Assembly (NCBI RefSeq): GCF_963082655.1
Contig: NC_081552.1
Coordinates: forward strand, 181,582,571 to 181,646,570
Source of the DNA: Stomoxys calcitrans
Lineage: Eukaryota > Arthropoda > Insecta > Diptera > Muscidae
Direction: 5' to 3'
DNA length: 64,000 bases
In this document: positions 1 through 10,903 of the stretch, in pieces
Numbering within the stretch: position 1 is the first letter of the stretch
How the letters are laid out: the number at the start of each line of letters is the position of its first letter
Translations under genes and position numbers: made by a program
The notes under the pieces: model-generated
Database searches by the model: none
What the model was told of the DNA's origin: nothing
What the model saw: the letters and a program-made list of their open reading frames with translations, nothing else

Positions 1-204
1 TTAATGCTGAAGAACATCTCATTGTCGATGTCATAAAAGTGTGCGATTGCATTATCTGCTAACGAAGATAAAAGGTTTCAAAGATACATATCGCAGCATT
101 CATAAAATTTTCCATTAGCTAATGACACTTATGTCTTAGGGAGAACAAACGCATAGTGCCGTTTAATGACCTTAAAATTCGAGGTTATTTAATATTTGTG
201 CCTA

Positions 205-312
205 TCACAAAGAAATTTAGATTAAACAAGTACAAATGTGCCGAATCTTGGCAACTAACCACCATGGATCGCATTGGACAAGTTCCTTGCCCGGTATCTC
301 TTTATAAGCAAA
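205..312 (-). mobile_element. Helentron 3'-end fragment
   Basis: The sequence around 'aacaagtacaaatgtgccgaatc...accatggatcgcattgg' matches the reversed 3' end of the Helentron family found many times in this window (for example 13840-13930). It is cut off at the Helitron terminus at 313. Bases 1-204 hold nothing I recognise. Confidence 0.55.
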
Positions 313-2765
313 CTAGCTGGACAGAGCCCGCTCCACTGCGCGTTCTTTCACTCTCTTATTTTATCTGAGCTCTATACGGTCATACGGTCACGTACGGCCA
401 CAGGAAATAAGTACTGTTTGGGGGTGCTGGTACGGCATTTCAGATATTTCGCTTTAATATGGATATTATATTGGTGCTCTTATCTCAAATACCTTTCATT
501 GGAGCCGTTTATTGCTATGGTCAGTAAATATGTCCGGTATAGAGGTGTTTTTGAGAATGAGGCGGAACCCATATATCAGATTCGTGCTCTTGTCTCAAAT
601 ACCTTTCATTTGAGTCCCATATTGTCATTTGGAGGTGGGGCGGCTACCTACATATCCACCCCATCTCCGAAATCTGGCGTTTTTGGAAATAGGGTTAGGG
701 GAGGGTCTGCCCATTAAAGTTTGGATGTTTCATTCTCTTGGATTTGGTGGTGGATTGGAGTAGCCAAACTCTTTGCCCCATATCCCATTGGAGCTATATA
801 TTGCTATAGTCGGTATATATGTCTGGATTAGGGGAAACATTTGATCATGAAACACTTGGTCATGAAACAGATGCAGATTTGAGCCCCTTTTTGCCATAAT
901 CCACAAATATGTGCAGTTTGAGGGGTATGCAGGGTGGGACGGCCACCCACGAACTTACAAGCAAACAACAAATTTTGTCCATGAACATTCCACTAAGGAA
1001 AAGGGACAAACTTCTCACATATCAATGGGTGCCGTCGGATTCGAGTTTTATGCTCAATGATAAGGGGCCTCCTTTTTATAGCCGAGTCCGAACGGCGAAA
1101 AGTTTGGAGAAAAGTTTTACATGGCATAGTATCTCACAAATGTTGCTACCATTAGCCCATACTTAGCCCTGAAAAAGTATCAGCAGCGTGCTCTACTCTC
1201 ACATTTCTTTAATTTGAGCCCCAATTGCAATTGGTTTAGGGGGAGTTTATGGGTTGGCACGACCCCCAAACATTTGGCCTCAAACTTGAATATCAAATTA
1301 GTTTTCTACTATCAAATACCTATTATTTATCGCCATAGTAGGCAATCTTGACCGGTATGAAGGGAGTTTAGAGGCGGACCCTGAAGTAATATCAGCATCG
1401 TGCTAGAGCACGATTTTGTTTGAGCCCCATAATGTCAAGAATTTTGAAGGAGGCTATCAAGATATTCAAGGCTAAGGGATCTCGTTCAATTTTAAACTAA
1501 TTTATTTTTTGTATTGGTTATCTACATTCAAAATCATATTTCAAAGCGACAACTTGGGATACAACATTCTTAAAGATCCGTAGGTCCTCCTGTGTCCATC
1601 TTAATTTGAGGGTAAAACTCTACTATCAAAGACCTTTTATTTCTGTAAATTTGATCCTGATCGGCCTTCATATATTATTTTATATTATTCATACATTATT
1701 CTTAGTTCCTTTTTTTTGGGTAGGATAGGGGGAGGGGGATTGCCCACTGACACGTCCTTTCATTTGAGTACACTATATTCTCGTTCATCCTACATGACAG
1801 TTTGGGGTTGCGTTTATTGAGAGAAGAGGGTCGGTCCCCCCGACGCTAAAACCCAAACGACGATTTGATTCTTTTATTGTCGCGATCTACTGTCCTGCGG
1901 AACGGTAGGACGTGACCCAGATACTTGAATCCTTATACCAACATTAGATTCAAAATATACTGTCATAGACCTTTCTTTTAATTGACATATTATCCCGATC
2001 GAAGTGCAAGTCCTATTGAAGGGTATTTAGTGGATGGGCCGGTCCCACACTCTGTCCTATTTGTGCATGCCGGATTCGTAGTCAAGTCTCAAAGACCTTT
2101 CATTCGATAACCATTTTGTGACGTTGGACATTTATGCCCGTTTTGGGAGTTTTTGAATTGGGGAGGCCCCCTTGACACCTTGGATCAAATTCCTGTAACA
2201 ATTGTGTACTCAGCTTCCAAATATCTTTCGTTTGATATCCATATAGTCCCAATCGGTAAGCATGTCCTGTTGAAGTGTTTTGGGGGTGGGGAGGCGCCTC
2301 AGACACCAGGGAATACATTTTTTATATCAGCATTGAACTCTACCTTTAAATAGCTTTCGTTTGATATCTATATTTTCCCAATCGGTGAATTTGTCCTGCT
2401 ATGGGGCTTTGTGTGGTAGGGAGGGCCCTCAGACACCAAAAAATAATTTTTTGTCTCAGATTTGTTTGTCTTGTTTCCAAGTTCGTACTCCACTCTCAAA
2501 TGGCTTTTATTTGATACCCATATTGCCCAAAGCGGTGAAAGTGTCCTCTTGGGGCGTTTTTGGGGGTGAGGAACCCTTCCGAAACTTAAGAGAGAAATTT
2601 GTGTACCAAATTCATACTATACTCTTAAATACCTCTCATTTGATACCCATATTGTCTCAATCGGTGTACAAGTCCGTGCGGGTGGGTTTTGGGATGGGTT
2701 TTGGGATGGGTCGTCTCCCCAGATTAATTTACCCCAGAAATTTTTTTTTGGTATTTCTTCAATGA
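313..2765 (-). mobile_element. Helitron-like element, minus orientation, with ~130-bp tandem array
   Basis: On the minus strand this element ends in a GC-rich tract (GCGCAGTGGAGCGGGC) followed by CTAG and T, the usual Helitron 3' end (hairpin then CTRR, target T). The same terminus occurs at 63258. The body is degenerate copies of a unit of about 130 bp, recognisable by 'caaataccttTCATTTGAgccccatattg' type segments on the plus strand separated by GGGG/CCCC-rich stretches. It is broken by a SINE fragment at about 968-1190. The 5' end is lost. There is no Rep/helicase ORF, so it is non-autonomous. Confidence 0.6.
968..1190 (-). mobile_element. SINE fragment (tRNA-derived family, head missing)
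   Basis: The body segment 'ccatgaacattccactaagga ... cttctcacatatcaatg ... aggggcctcctttttatag' matches the body of the complete SINE at 38030-38322 in the same orientation. The tRNA-like head is absent. It lies inside the Helitron array. Confidence 0.6.
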
Positions 2766-2847
2766 CCCAAGTCGGACTATATTTGAATATAGCTGGCCGT
2801 CGACACATCGATTTAGGGTCTTAAGCCAATAAAAGCCGTGTTAAACT

Positions 2848-3325
2848 TTCAACCATAGGATGGAGGTATACTAATTTCGTCATTCCGTTTGTAACATCTC
2901 GAATTATGCGTCTAGGACCCCACTAAGTATATATATTCTTGATCGTCATGACACTTTTAGTCGATCTAGACATGTTCGTCCGTCCGTCTGTCTGTCAAAT
3001 GCACGCTAACTTTCAAAGGAGTAAAGCGATTGAAATTTTTTACAAATATTGGGTTGCCCAAAAAGTAATTGCGGATTTTTCATATAGTCGACGTTGACAA
3101 ATTTTTTCGCAGCTTGTAACCCTGTAATTGCATTCTTTCTTCTGTCAGTTATCAGCTGTTACTTTTAGCTTGCTTTAGAAAAAAAGTGTAAAAAAAGTAT
3201 ATTTGATTAAAGTTCATTCTAAGTTTTATTAAAAATGCATTTACTTTCTTTTAAAAAATCCGCAATTGCTTTTTGGGCAACCCAATACTTCCTACTAGTG
3301 TAGGTCGGTTGGGATTTTAAATGGG
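2848..3325 (+). mobile_element. Helentron (INE-1/DINE-1-like), 5' block of the outer copy
   Basis: The plus-oriented 5' block starts CCATAGGATGGAGGTATAC, includes 'tatatattcttgatcgtcatgac', then 'gatctagacatgttcgtccgtccgtctgtctgtc'. This is the layout of the Drosophila INE-1/DINE-1 5' core with its GTCC/GTCT tract. It stops at an 8-bp target duplication (TAAATGGG, 3318-3325) and resumes at 5706. A 237-bp mariner MITE is inserted at 3049-3285. Confidence 0.75.
3049..3285. mobile_element. mariner-derived MITE, 237 bp, with TA target duplication
   Basis: The inverted ends begin TTGGGTTGCCCAAAAAGTAA and match over about 30 bp. TA is duplicated at 3047-3048 and 3286-3287, and the surrounding Helentron reads through cleanly when the insert is removed (...acaaata|cttcct...). 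The two halves match the outer parts of the larger mariner at 4810-5603, so this is an internal-deletion derivative of that element. Confidence 0.9.
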
Positions 3326-3442
3326 TAGAGATGAGTGTCTACAGGGTAAATACCCAACGCTTGGGTATTTATTTGGGTATTTATAGTTACGCAGATATCT
3401 TGGGTAAAAAAATATTTTCTAAACAGTCTTTTCAATGGGTAG

Positions 3443-4314
3443 GTAGACCCCTACCCATTTATGTGAAGCGTGGTTAGATCGGTCTATATTTGGATATAGC
3501 TGCCCTATAGACCGACCGCCCGATCTCCCGGTACAGGGTATTGAAGCCATAAAAAAATCCATTTATTACCCAAATTCGATTACATTTACCTGAACACCTG
3601 TTCTACCTGAACACACTGTGCCGTACCCATTTCTGTGAAGCGTGGTCCAGATCGGACCATATTTGGATATAGCTACCATATAGACCGATCCGCCGATATA
3701 AGGTCTTGAGCCCAAAAAAGGCGCACTTATTGTCCGATGTCGCCGAAATTTGGGACAGTGAGTTGTGTTAGGCCCTTCGACATTCTCCTTCAATTTGGCT
3801 CAGATCGGTTAAGATTTGGATATAGCTGCCATATAGACCGATCTTTCGATTTAAGATTTTGGGGCCATTAAAGTCGCATTTATGATCAGATTTCGCCGAA
3901 ATTTGGGACAAAGAGTTGTGTTAGGCTCTTTGACATATTTCTGCAACTTGGCCCAAATCGGTCCAGATTTGGATATAGCTGCCTAGACCGATATCTCGAT
4001 TTGAAGCCTAGGCCCCATAAAAGACGCATTTATAATCCGATTCACTGAAATTTGACACAGTGACTTATATTAGGCTTTTTTGATATAGCTACTTAAAAGA
4101 CCCATATTTTGTTATACACAATTGAACAACGACTTGTACTTATAAGTATTTGGTCGTATTTGGTCCAAATCGGAACATATTTCGATATATCTGCTATTGG
4201 GCATAAGGTATGCTTTTCTTCACCGGATTTTTGCGAAAGGTGGTTTACATATTTACCCAAGGTGGTGGGTATCCAAATTTCGGCCCGGCCGAACTTAACG
4301 CCTTTTTACTTGTT
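3443..4314 (+). mobile_element. Helentron array and 3' end inside the fold-back element
   Basis: About 5 degenerate units of the ~153-bp Helentron repeat ('gatatagctgccatatagaccgatc...') are followed by the family's 3' end: 'ccaaggtggtgggtatccaaatttcggcccggccgaacttaacgcctttttacttgtt'-like sequence with the hairpin near 4289-4304. There is no 5' block, so it was truncated before or during capture. Confidence 0.65.
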
Positions 4315-4740
4315 CATCTTATTTCGTTGAAATTTGGCATAGGCTTTACACTGCATCGGGAGATCAGTCTATGTATCAGCTATATCCAAGAATTGTCCGA
4401 TCTGGACCACATTTGACAAGAATGTGTAGGGGTCTACCAGAACACACTGTGCCAAATTTTATCGAATTCAGGAAATAAATGGATCTTTTATGGCCTCAAT
4501 ACCCTAAATAGGAAGATCAGGGGGTCGATCTACAGGGCAGCTATATACAAATATAGTCTAATCTGAACCACACTTCACAGAAATGGCTAGGGGTATACCA
4601 GAACTCACTGTGCCAAATTTCATCGAAATCGGATGAAAAATTATCAATTTATTGCCTCAAGACTTCAAATCAGGAGATCGGCCTATATAGCGGGTATATA
4701 TAACCACAATTCCATTTTATGAAACAGAAGGTCAGGTTTA
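4315..4740 (-). mobile_element. Helentron array fragment, opposite orientation
   Basis: Reversed copies of the same repeat type ('cagaacacactgtgccaaatttcatcgaaatcggatgaaaaat...') directly abut the preceding plus-oriented 3' end, making a tail-to-tail arrangement. Confidence 0.5.
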
Positions 4741-4809
4741 TATACAAAGAATACGAAATCATAAAAATTGTTTGGAAAATGTTTTTATATCCATGTTATC
4801 TGCAAAATA

Positions 4810-5603
4810 TTGGGTTGCCTAAAAAGTAATTGCGGATTTTTTAAAAACTTAGAATGTACTTTAATCAAATATATAATTGCCATTTTGTTCGATAACCTTT
4901 TCCCATCTTCCTGGCAAATTTAGTATTCCACGCTCGTAGAACTTCTGGCCTTTATCTGCAAAAAACTGAACCAAGTGCGATTTTATAGCCTCATCATTGC
5001 CGAAAGTTTTACCATTTAAGGAGTTCTGCAAAGATCGAAATAAATGGTAGTCTGATGGTGCAAGGTCAGGGCTATATGGTGGATGCATCAAAAGTTCCCA
5101 GCCAAGCTCACTCAGTTTTTGGCGAGTGACCTAAGATGTGTGCGGTCTAGCGTTGTCCTGGTGGAATATTACACCTTTACGATTGACCAATTCTGGTCGC
5201 TTCTCCTTGATCAGCCTTTGAAGTGGTTTGAGCTGGTTCACCATGCTTGGACCATGATCGTTTTCGACTAACGTTGTTGTAAACAATCCATTTTTCATCG
5301 CCAGTTATGATTCGTTTTAAAAACGGATCGAATTCATTGCGTTTAAGGTGCATATCACAAGCGTCGATTCGGTTTGTTAAATGAATTTCTTTCAATACAT
5401 GTGGTACCCATATTAAAATTGACGCCAAACAAACAAATGTAAACAAAATTTCGCGCACTTTTTTTCTAAAGCAAGCTAAAAGTAACAGCTGATAACTGAC
5501 AGAAGAAAGAATGCAATTACAGAGTCACAAGCCGTTGAAAAAATTTGTCAACGCCGACTATATTACTACTATATTACCGACAATTACTTTTTGGGCAACC
5601 CAA
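4810..5603 (-). mobile_element. mariner transposon with internally deleted transposase
   Basis: Inverted ends TTGGGTTGCCTAAAAAGTAA (left) and TTGGGTTGCCCAAAAAGTAA (right, inward) are flanked by TA on both sides. The minus strand carries transposase remains in two frames. About 5458-5177 includes GDEKWIVYNNVSRKRSW (first catalytic Asp, TGDEKW motif). About 5091-4861 includes HPPYSPDLAPSDYHLF (third catalytic Asp) and the C-terminus. The N-terminal helix-turn-helix region is missing and a frame break separates the two parts. Full mariners are near 1.3 kb; this one is 794 bp. Confidence 0.9.
4861..5458 (-). pseudogene. mariner transposase pseudogene (DD34D)
   Basis: This is the coding remnant inside the element above. 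The first open part (5458-5177) carries the motif before the first Asp (VPHVLKEIHLTNRIDACD) and TGDEKW; the second (5091-4861) carries SPDLAPSDYHLF and the C-terminal helices. The second catalytic Asp falls in the frame-shifted interval between them. The protein cannot be functional as read because the DNA-binding N-terminus is deleted and the frame is broken. Confidence 0.9.
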
Positions 5604-5705
5604 TAGCAAATACCCAGCTTTTGGGTAGAGATGGCTAAATACCCAGGTATTTAACCAATTTACCTGGTGAATATCTTTTGGGTATTTACCCATAGCCCAC
5701 CTCTA

Positions 5706-6830
5706 TAAATGGGCCGAATCGGTCCATGTTTTGCTATAGCTTGCAGATAAACCGATCTAGTGTCTTGACTTCTTGAGCTTCTTGAGGGCTCAATTCTTTC
5801 CGATTTGGTTGAAATTTTGCATAGAGTGTTTTGTTATGACTTCTAATAAGTGTGCTAAGTATGGTCTAAATCGGTCCATAGTCTGATAGATCTGGTGATT
5901 AATGGTCTTAAACCCATAAAATTCGCAGTTATTATCCGATTTATCTAAAAATTTAAGTAGTCAGTTTTTTTTTTTTGAGCCTTTCGTCATCACACCTAAA
6001 TATGGTCCAGATAGGACAATATTTAGATATATCTGCCATATAGACCGATCAGTCAATTTAGGGCCTTAATCCCATAAAAACCGCAATATTCGACTCAAAT
6101 ATGGTTTAGGTCGAAAGACAGTTTGATATAGCTGCCATATATTCCGATCTGCAGATTTAGGGCCTTAAGCCCTAAAAACCGCAATTATAATCCGGTTTCG
6201 CTTAAATTTTAAACAGTGAGTTGATTAAAGCCTCCCAACGTCCGACTTAAATATGGTTCAGATCGGACTTCATTTAGATATAGCTGCCATATAGACCGAT
6301 CTGCCGGTCTTGAGCCCATAAAAGCTACATTTATAACCCGATTTCACTGAAACTTGAAACAGTGACTTGTTTTAAGCCTTCCGCCATCACACTTAAATAT
6401 GGTCAAGATCGGACTATATTCAAATAAAGCTGACATATAGAGCGATCTGCGATTAAAAGTATTGAGCCCATAAAAGCTGCATTTATAACCCGATTTCGTT
6501 GAAACTTGAAATAGTGAGTTTTTTACGCCTCCTAACATCGGATGCAAATATGGTTCAGGTCGGGTAATATATAGATATAGCTGCCATATAGACCGATCAT
6601 CCAATTTAGGGTTTTAAACCCATAAAAAACAGATCTGTGGCCAGTTTTCGCTGAAACTGTGACTTGTATAAGAGTTCTCGGGACCTGAATCAAATATGAT
6701 CCACACTAGCCCCACTTGCATATTCCTATGGATGTGGTAGTTGAGTTGTTATAAAAGAGGATGGTTAATTTATCCATGATGGTAGGTATCCAAAGTTGGG
6801 CACGGCCGAACTTAATACGTTTTAACATGT
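5706..6830 (+). mobile_element. Helentron array and 3' end, continuation of the outer copy at 2848
   Basis: It resumes exactly where the 5' block at 3325 stops (second copy of TAAATGGG, then 'ccgaatcggtccatgttttgctatag'). There are about six degenerate ~150-bp units, then the family 3' end near 6765-6830 ('ggtaggtatccaaagttgggcacggccgaacttaatacg'). The hairpin is damaged. Confidence 0.65.
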
Positions 6831-7002
6831 TTTAATGTTTGTCCAATTTCAAGCGCCTATCTTTACTCCTTCGAATGTGAGAGTGCTTTCGACAGACAGA
6901 CGTACAGACATGGCTAGGTCGACTTAAAATTTCATGACGACCAAGGATATATACATAAGGGGGTCTTAGGACAATATTTCGATAAGTTGCTAACGGAATG
7001 GT
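6831..7002 (-). mobile_element. Helentron 5' block, reverse orientation
   Basis: 'caagcgcctatctttactccttcgaa...gacagacagacgtacagacatggctaggtcgac...caaggatatatac' is the reversed 5' core with its GTCC/GTCT tract. It breaks directly into RTE sequence at about 7003. Confidence 0.65.
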
Positions 7003-8550
7003 GTCATTCGCTCTGGTTGCGGCGGTGCCGAGTTGCTGACAATCTCAAAGATGTGGCTCCCAAATATTCTCCATTCTCTATATGTGTTTGGTTGTACAAG
7101 GCGTTTTAGAAGTTGATACCATACATTTTATCTTATCTCCATTTACTGACAGACACGTTGACTACTTCCGGTGACGTACCCTTGATATCGATGTCGTCAG
7201 CATAGGAAAGCTGCACATGCTCTCTTGTGAATTGTGTGCCACATCTATTCACTATTAAAGTGATCGCTTGATAAGCTGTCTCCTTGTCTAAAACCTGGTT
7301 TGTTATTAAATGGTTCAGAGAAATTATTTCCTATTCTTACTGAGGAACGTGTATCAGCAAGTGCCATCGTGCAGAGTTTTATTAATTAAGCATGGATAGC
7401 AAACTCAGACATGGCTTGAAATACCTTTGAACTTATGTGACAACCTAAAGCAACTTTGTAGTCAACAAAGCGATTATAGGAGTTGCACTTTCCTTCTCTG
7501 GTCTTTTCCAGAATTTGGAGCAGTGTGAATATCTGGTCTAGGGTGGATTTACCAGGTCTAAAGCCGCTTTGATAAGGCTCAAATATATCATTGAATTTAG
7601 GTTTGAATCATTCATACAGTACGCTCTAGAGCATCTTGTATGCGTTGGGGAGGAGACTTATTCCTCTGGCTTGGCACATTCCGTCTTGTCTCTTTCTTTC
7701 TTGTGTACGGGACATAGTACGCTGAGGTTCCAATCATCGGGTATGCAGTCTTCTAGCCAGATTGCGGAGACAAGCTGATGCATACACCTTATCAGCGTAT
7801 TGCCTCCGGTCTTAAATAGTTCAGTGGATACCCGTCGGCTTCTAATGCCTTGTTGTTCTTCAGTCGGGTCACAGCTACCTGGACCTTATTCTGACTAGGA
7901 GGTAAACATTATATACCATCATCAAGGATTGATTCTGCGATATCCTCTTCGATGCCATCGTCGGACACTAGCATTTGGATATAATGTTTTTTCCATATCC
8001 TGCGCATTTAATCTGTGTCAGTTACCAGATTTATTCTTTGTCTCTGCAGGAGGATGTGCACCAAAGCCATCGCTTTGATGTTTAATTCTTTGGTAGAATT
8101 TTCGGACTTAATTCCGTCTCCTGTACATCTCAATTCGCTCACACTCATGTCTTTCCATTTCCTTTTTCTTTCTGCGCAATAGACGTTTCTCCTCTCTCCT
8201 TTTCTCCCGATAACTCTCCTTCATCTGGCGCGTTGCTACTGATTGCAGGGTTGCTCTGTATGGCGTATTCTTGGCTTAAGTAGCATCTCGACACTCCTGG
8301 TCGTACCATGGGTTTCTTAGGGGAGGCTTGCGATACCCAAGCATTAATTTCGCGGTATTTTCCATGGAGTGGGCAATGGATTGTCCCTGCGCAGTAATAT
8401 CATCGGAACAAGGAGTGCTTTCATGAAGCAGTTGGGTCAGTCGAGTGGAATATGCCCTTGCCATCTGTTGTGTTTACAGAGATTCCGTGCAGTGTCAGAT
8501 CGTACTTTTCTCGCCATACTCAAACCAGTGTTAACCTTTGCTCCAACAAG
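7003..8550 (-). pseudogene. RTE-like non-LTR retrotransposon fragment (RT and linker), degenerate
   Basis: On the minus strand this is colinear with the RTE copies at 54850-58880 and 59660-60985. It runs from the endonuclease-RT linker (8464-8276 encodes LTQLLHESTPCSDDITAQ... and ENTAKLMLGYRKPPLRNPWYDQECRDAT) through the RT fingers to the active-site region (plus-strand 'gatatcgatgtcgtcagcatagg' near 7185 encodes ADDIDI) and the following thumb region. The frame is broken many times, and both the 5' endonuclease and the 3' end are missing. Confidence 0.8.
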
Positions 8551-9632
8551 GTGTGCCTCAGACACCAAGGGATACATTTTTATGTCAGATTAGCTGTACC
8601 CGGCCCTCTCTGATGCGCCTTCATTGGCACCACGCGAAAAATAAGTTTTTTACTTAATGTATCTCCCCAGTACAATTTGTCTATCTACTACCAAATACCT
8701 TTTCTTGAAACCCATATGGCCATGATTGACAAAAATGTATATTTTGGGAGGTGTTTTGGTATGCAACCTCCTATCACATGAACCTCATTTTTAATACCTT
8801 TTATTTGAGTCCCATATTACCATGATCGTCTAATATGCCCACTTGGGACGGTTTTGATTTTGGGGTGGCACCTTGGTAATTGCACCCGATTTTCAATATT
8901 CGACAATCATATTCGTACTATTCTCTAGAATACCTTTCATTGGAGTCCCATATGGTCCCGATCGGTCCACTTTTGATTTTGGGCGGTTTTGACTTGGGAT
9001 GGCTCCCTAGGTACTAGGATCCAGTTTTTATTATCATATTCATGCTCTACTCTCGACTACCTTTCTTTGGGGTCCTATATTGTCCCGATCGGTTAACTTT
9101 TTATTTTGGGTTCTATACATTACTTAAATCTAATTTTTGAGACCGTATTCGTATTCTACTCCCGAAAACCTTTCACTTGATTCCCATATCGGTCCACTTT
9201 GATTTTTGGTGGTATTTTGGTGTGGATTTGGGCTTGGACGGCTGGTGGAAGGCCCCTCAGACACCAAAGAATAAATTTTTATTACAGATTTGTACTCATT
9301 TGAAATCCATATTGCCTAAAGCGGTAAAAGTGTCCTGTTGAGTGGAGTTTTTGAGGGTAGGGCCAAGTTTGTACTCTACTCTTAAATACATTTCATTTGA
9401 TACCCATATTGTACCAGTTGGTAAACATGACCGTTCGGGTGAGTTTTGAGATAGGGCGTCTCCCCAAATACAAAATTTCACTTAAATCGGTGCACCCATC
9501 TCCGAGATTTGGCGTTTTTGAAAACGCCACATCCCCTCTTCAGATATTCGAAATGAAGTACCCTATTTTCACCCATCTGTGAAAAGTTCATGAAAATCGA
9601 TTCAGCCGATTTCATTTTTATATAATAGAAGA
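8551..9632 (-). mobile_element. Helitron-like element, minus orientation, 5' end and ~130-bp array
   Basis: Degenerate ~130-bp repeats (plus strand 'ataccttTCattggagtcccatatggtcccgatcggt') run up to a 5' end at 9632 that reads inward on the minus strand TCTTCTATTATATAAAAATG followed by a GGCTGAATCGATTTT-like segment. The same 5' sequence occurs at 49948 (TCTTCTATTGTATACAAATG). Helitrons begin with TC, which fits. Confidence 0.6.
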
Positions 9633-9985
9633 TTTGTGCTTTACTTTCAAATACCTTTCAGTTGATATCCATATAGCACAAAGCAATAAATATTCTATTG
9701 GGTGGAGATTTTGGCGGTGGAGAACCCCCGACACTTAGGGTGCAATTTGAATGTCAAGAACGTACTCTACTCTTAGATAACTTTGTTTTGATACCCATAT
9801 TGTCCCAATCGGCAAACATCCATTGGGGTGGGTTTTGGAACGGGGCGTCCCCCAGGTTATTTGACCCCAAGATATTATACCAATTTCGTGTTTTTGGGGA
9901 ACCCTAAGGTGGCATACAAAATTTCGCATAAATCGGTGCACCCATGTCCTGGGGTTTTTCGAAAATGGTAGTAAGGTAAAGTAAA
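9633..9985 (-). mobile_element. Helitron array fragment
   Basis: Further ~130-bp units of the same family ('caaatacctttcagttgatatccatatagcac') lie outside the 5' end at 9632. They represent either a second copy or a split host copy. Confidence 0.5.
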
Positions 9986-10770
9986 GTGAGATTGCCAAAA
10001 ATCAATATACGGAATTGTTACAAAGGAAATGCTAATTATAATAAGCTCCTTGCTATTGTAATTAAATTTTAATCAACAAACTTGAAAAGGACGGAACGTG
10101 ATGGCATTGTATGGCACCTCCTTCGTTTCGTTTTTATGCGCACATTTTTGGAAAAACGATTAAATTTCATGTATAATAAAATAAGGATATGCAAAATGTT
10201 GTTTATTGTCGTGAGCCATAATTGGAATTTTCTTCCTTCAATTCAAGCTGTTCTCTGTCACCCAAACACGGACATTGATATATTGTTCACATTTCCACTA
10301 CGGCAGCAATTTTCCTTATTCATCCCTTTGCTAATATGGATTGTTGGAAGTGGCCTATAAAGTGTCATAAAAGTGTGGGTTCTTTTCAGTGCATTAAATT
10401 TGACTAATTCAAATTTATTGATTGACCTTGAGCTCAACTCAGAATTTGCAACGCCAAGCATCTCGTCATTTATAACCTACAAGCAGCACCTAGCTGCTTG
10501 AGATTACGATAATAAATTACGTTGAGCATACTGAAATAAAAATGTATGAAATATTGCCCTTGACAGATTCATAACAATATGGGAAGCATCTTTTAAATTG
10601 TTGCTGACTCAATCATTTCCGTTTCAATTCCATTGTTGCAGGGTGATAAGATAGGATTTTTTACCAAAAACCTTTGCCGACAATGTTGCCAATAAGATAA
10701 ATAATTTTCAAGTACTACTTTAGGAAGATACTGTCAAACTTTAGTATGTACAAAACTGTTTCTTTTTTAA
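9986..10770. other. Unannotated AT-rich sequence
   Basis: I see no repeat family and no convincing coding region. A 92-codon open frame (10082-10360, plus) shows no recognisable motif and is probably chance. Confidence 0.3.
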
Positions 10771-10858
10771 CACACTACCATAGGATGGGATATAAACTCG
10801 GACTGCGTCGTCCTAAAAGACTACGACATACAATGTCAAGACATTCAAGAATATACTA
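10770..10858 (-). mobile_element. Helentron 5'-block fragment, split by the Tc1/mariner insertion
   Basis: 'ctacgacatacaatgtcaagacattcaagaatatac' is a decayed core. It continues at 12975 with 'tataccttatgggactgcaaatcgatatttcg...ggtgttgggtataaaaa' to 13078. Confidence 0.5.
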
Positions 10859-10903
10859 AAGGGTGATTTTTGAAGAGCTGTAAGAAAGTAAAAAATTAAC
10901 ATG

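Larger units (their letters stand above)
3326..5705. mobile_element. Fold-back (hAT-like) composite element with 8-bp target duplication
   Basis: The left end TAGAGATGAG at 3326 and the right end, reading inward, TAGAGGTGGG at 5705 form inverted ends. TAAATGGG is duplicated exactly at 3318-3325 and 5706-5713, and the outer Helentron is continuous when the insert is removed. The arms are long: the left arm (3326 to about 3440) and the inverted right arm (5705 to about 4700) share 'gggtatttatagtt...gcagatat' type sequence and a repeated GGGTATTTA motif. An 8-bp duplication and TAGAGATG ends fit hAT-type elements. The middle holds Helentron array sequence (3443-4700), and a mariner (4810-5603) sits in the right arm. 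Confidence 0.6.

Noticed and set aside
4289..4304. GC-rich palindromes as transcription terminators
   Set aside because: They are the conserved 3' hairpin of Helentrons, repeated across the window, and are not bacterial-type terminators.
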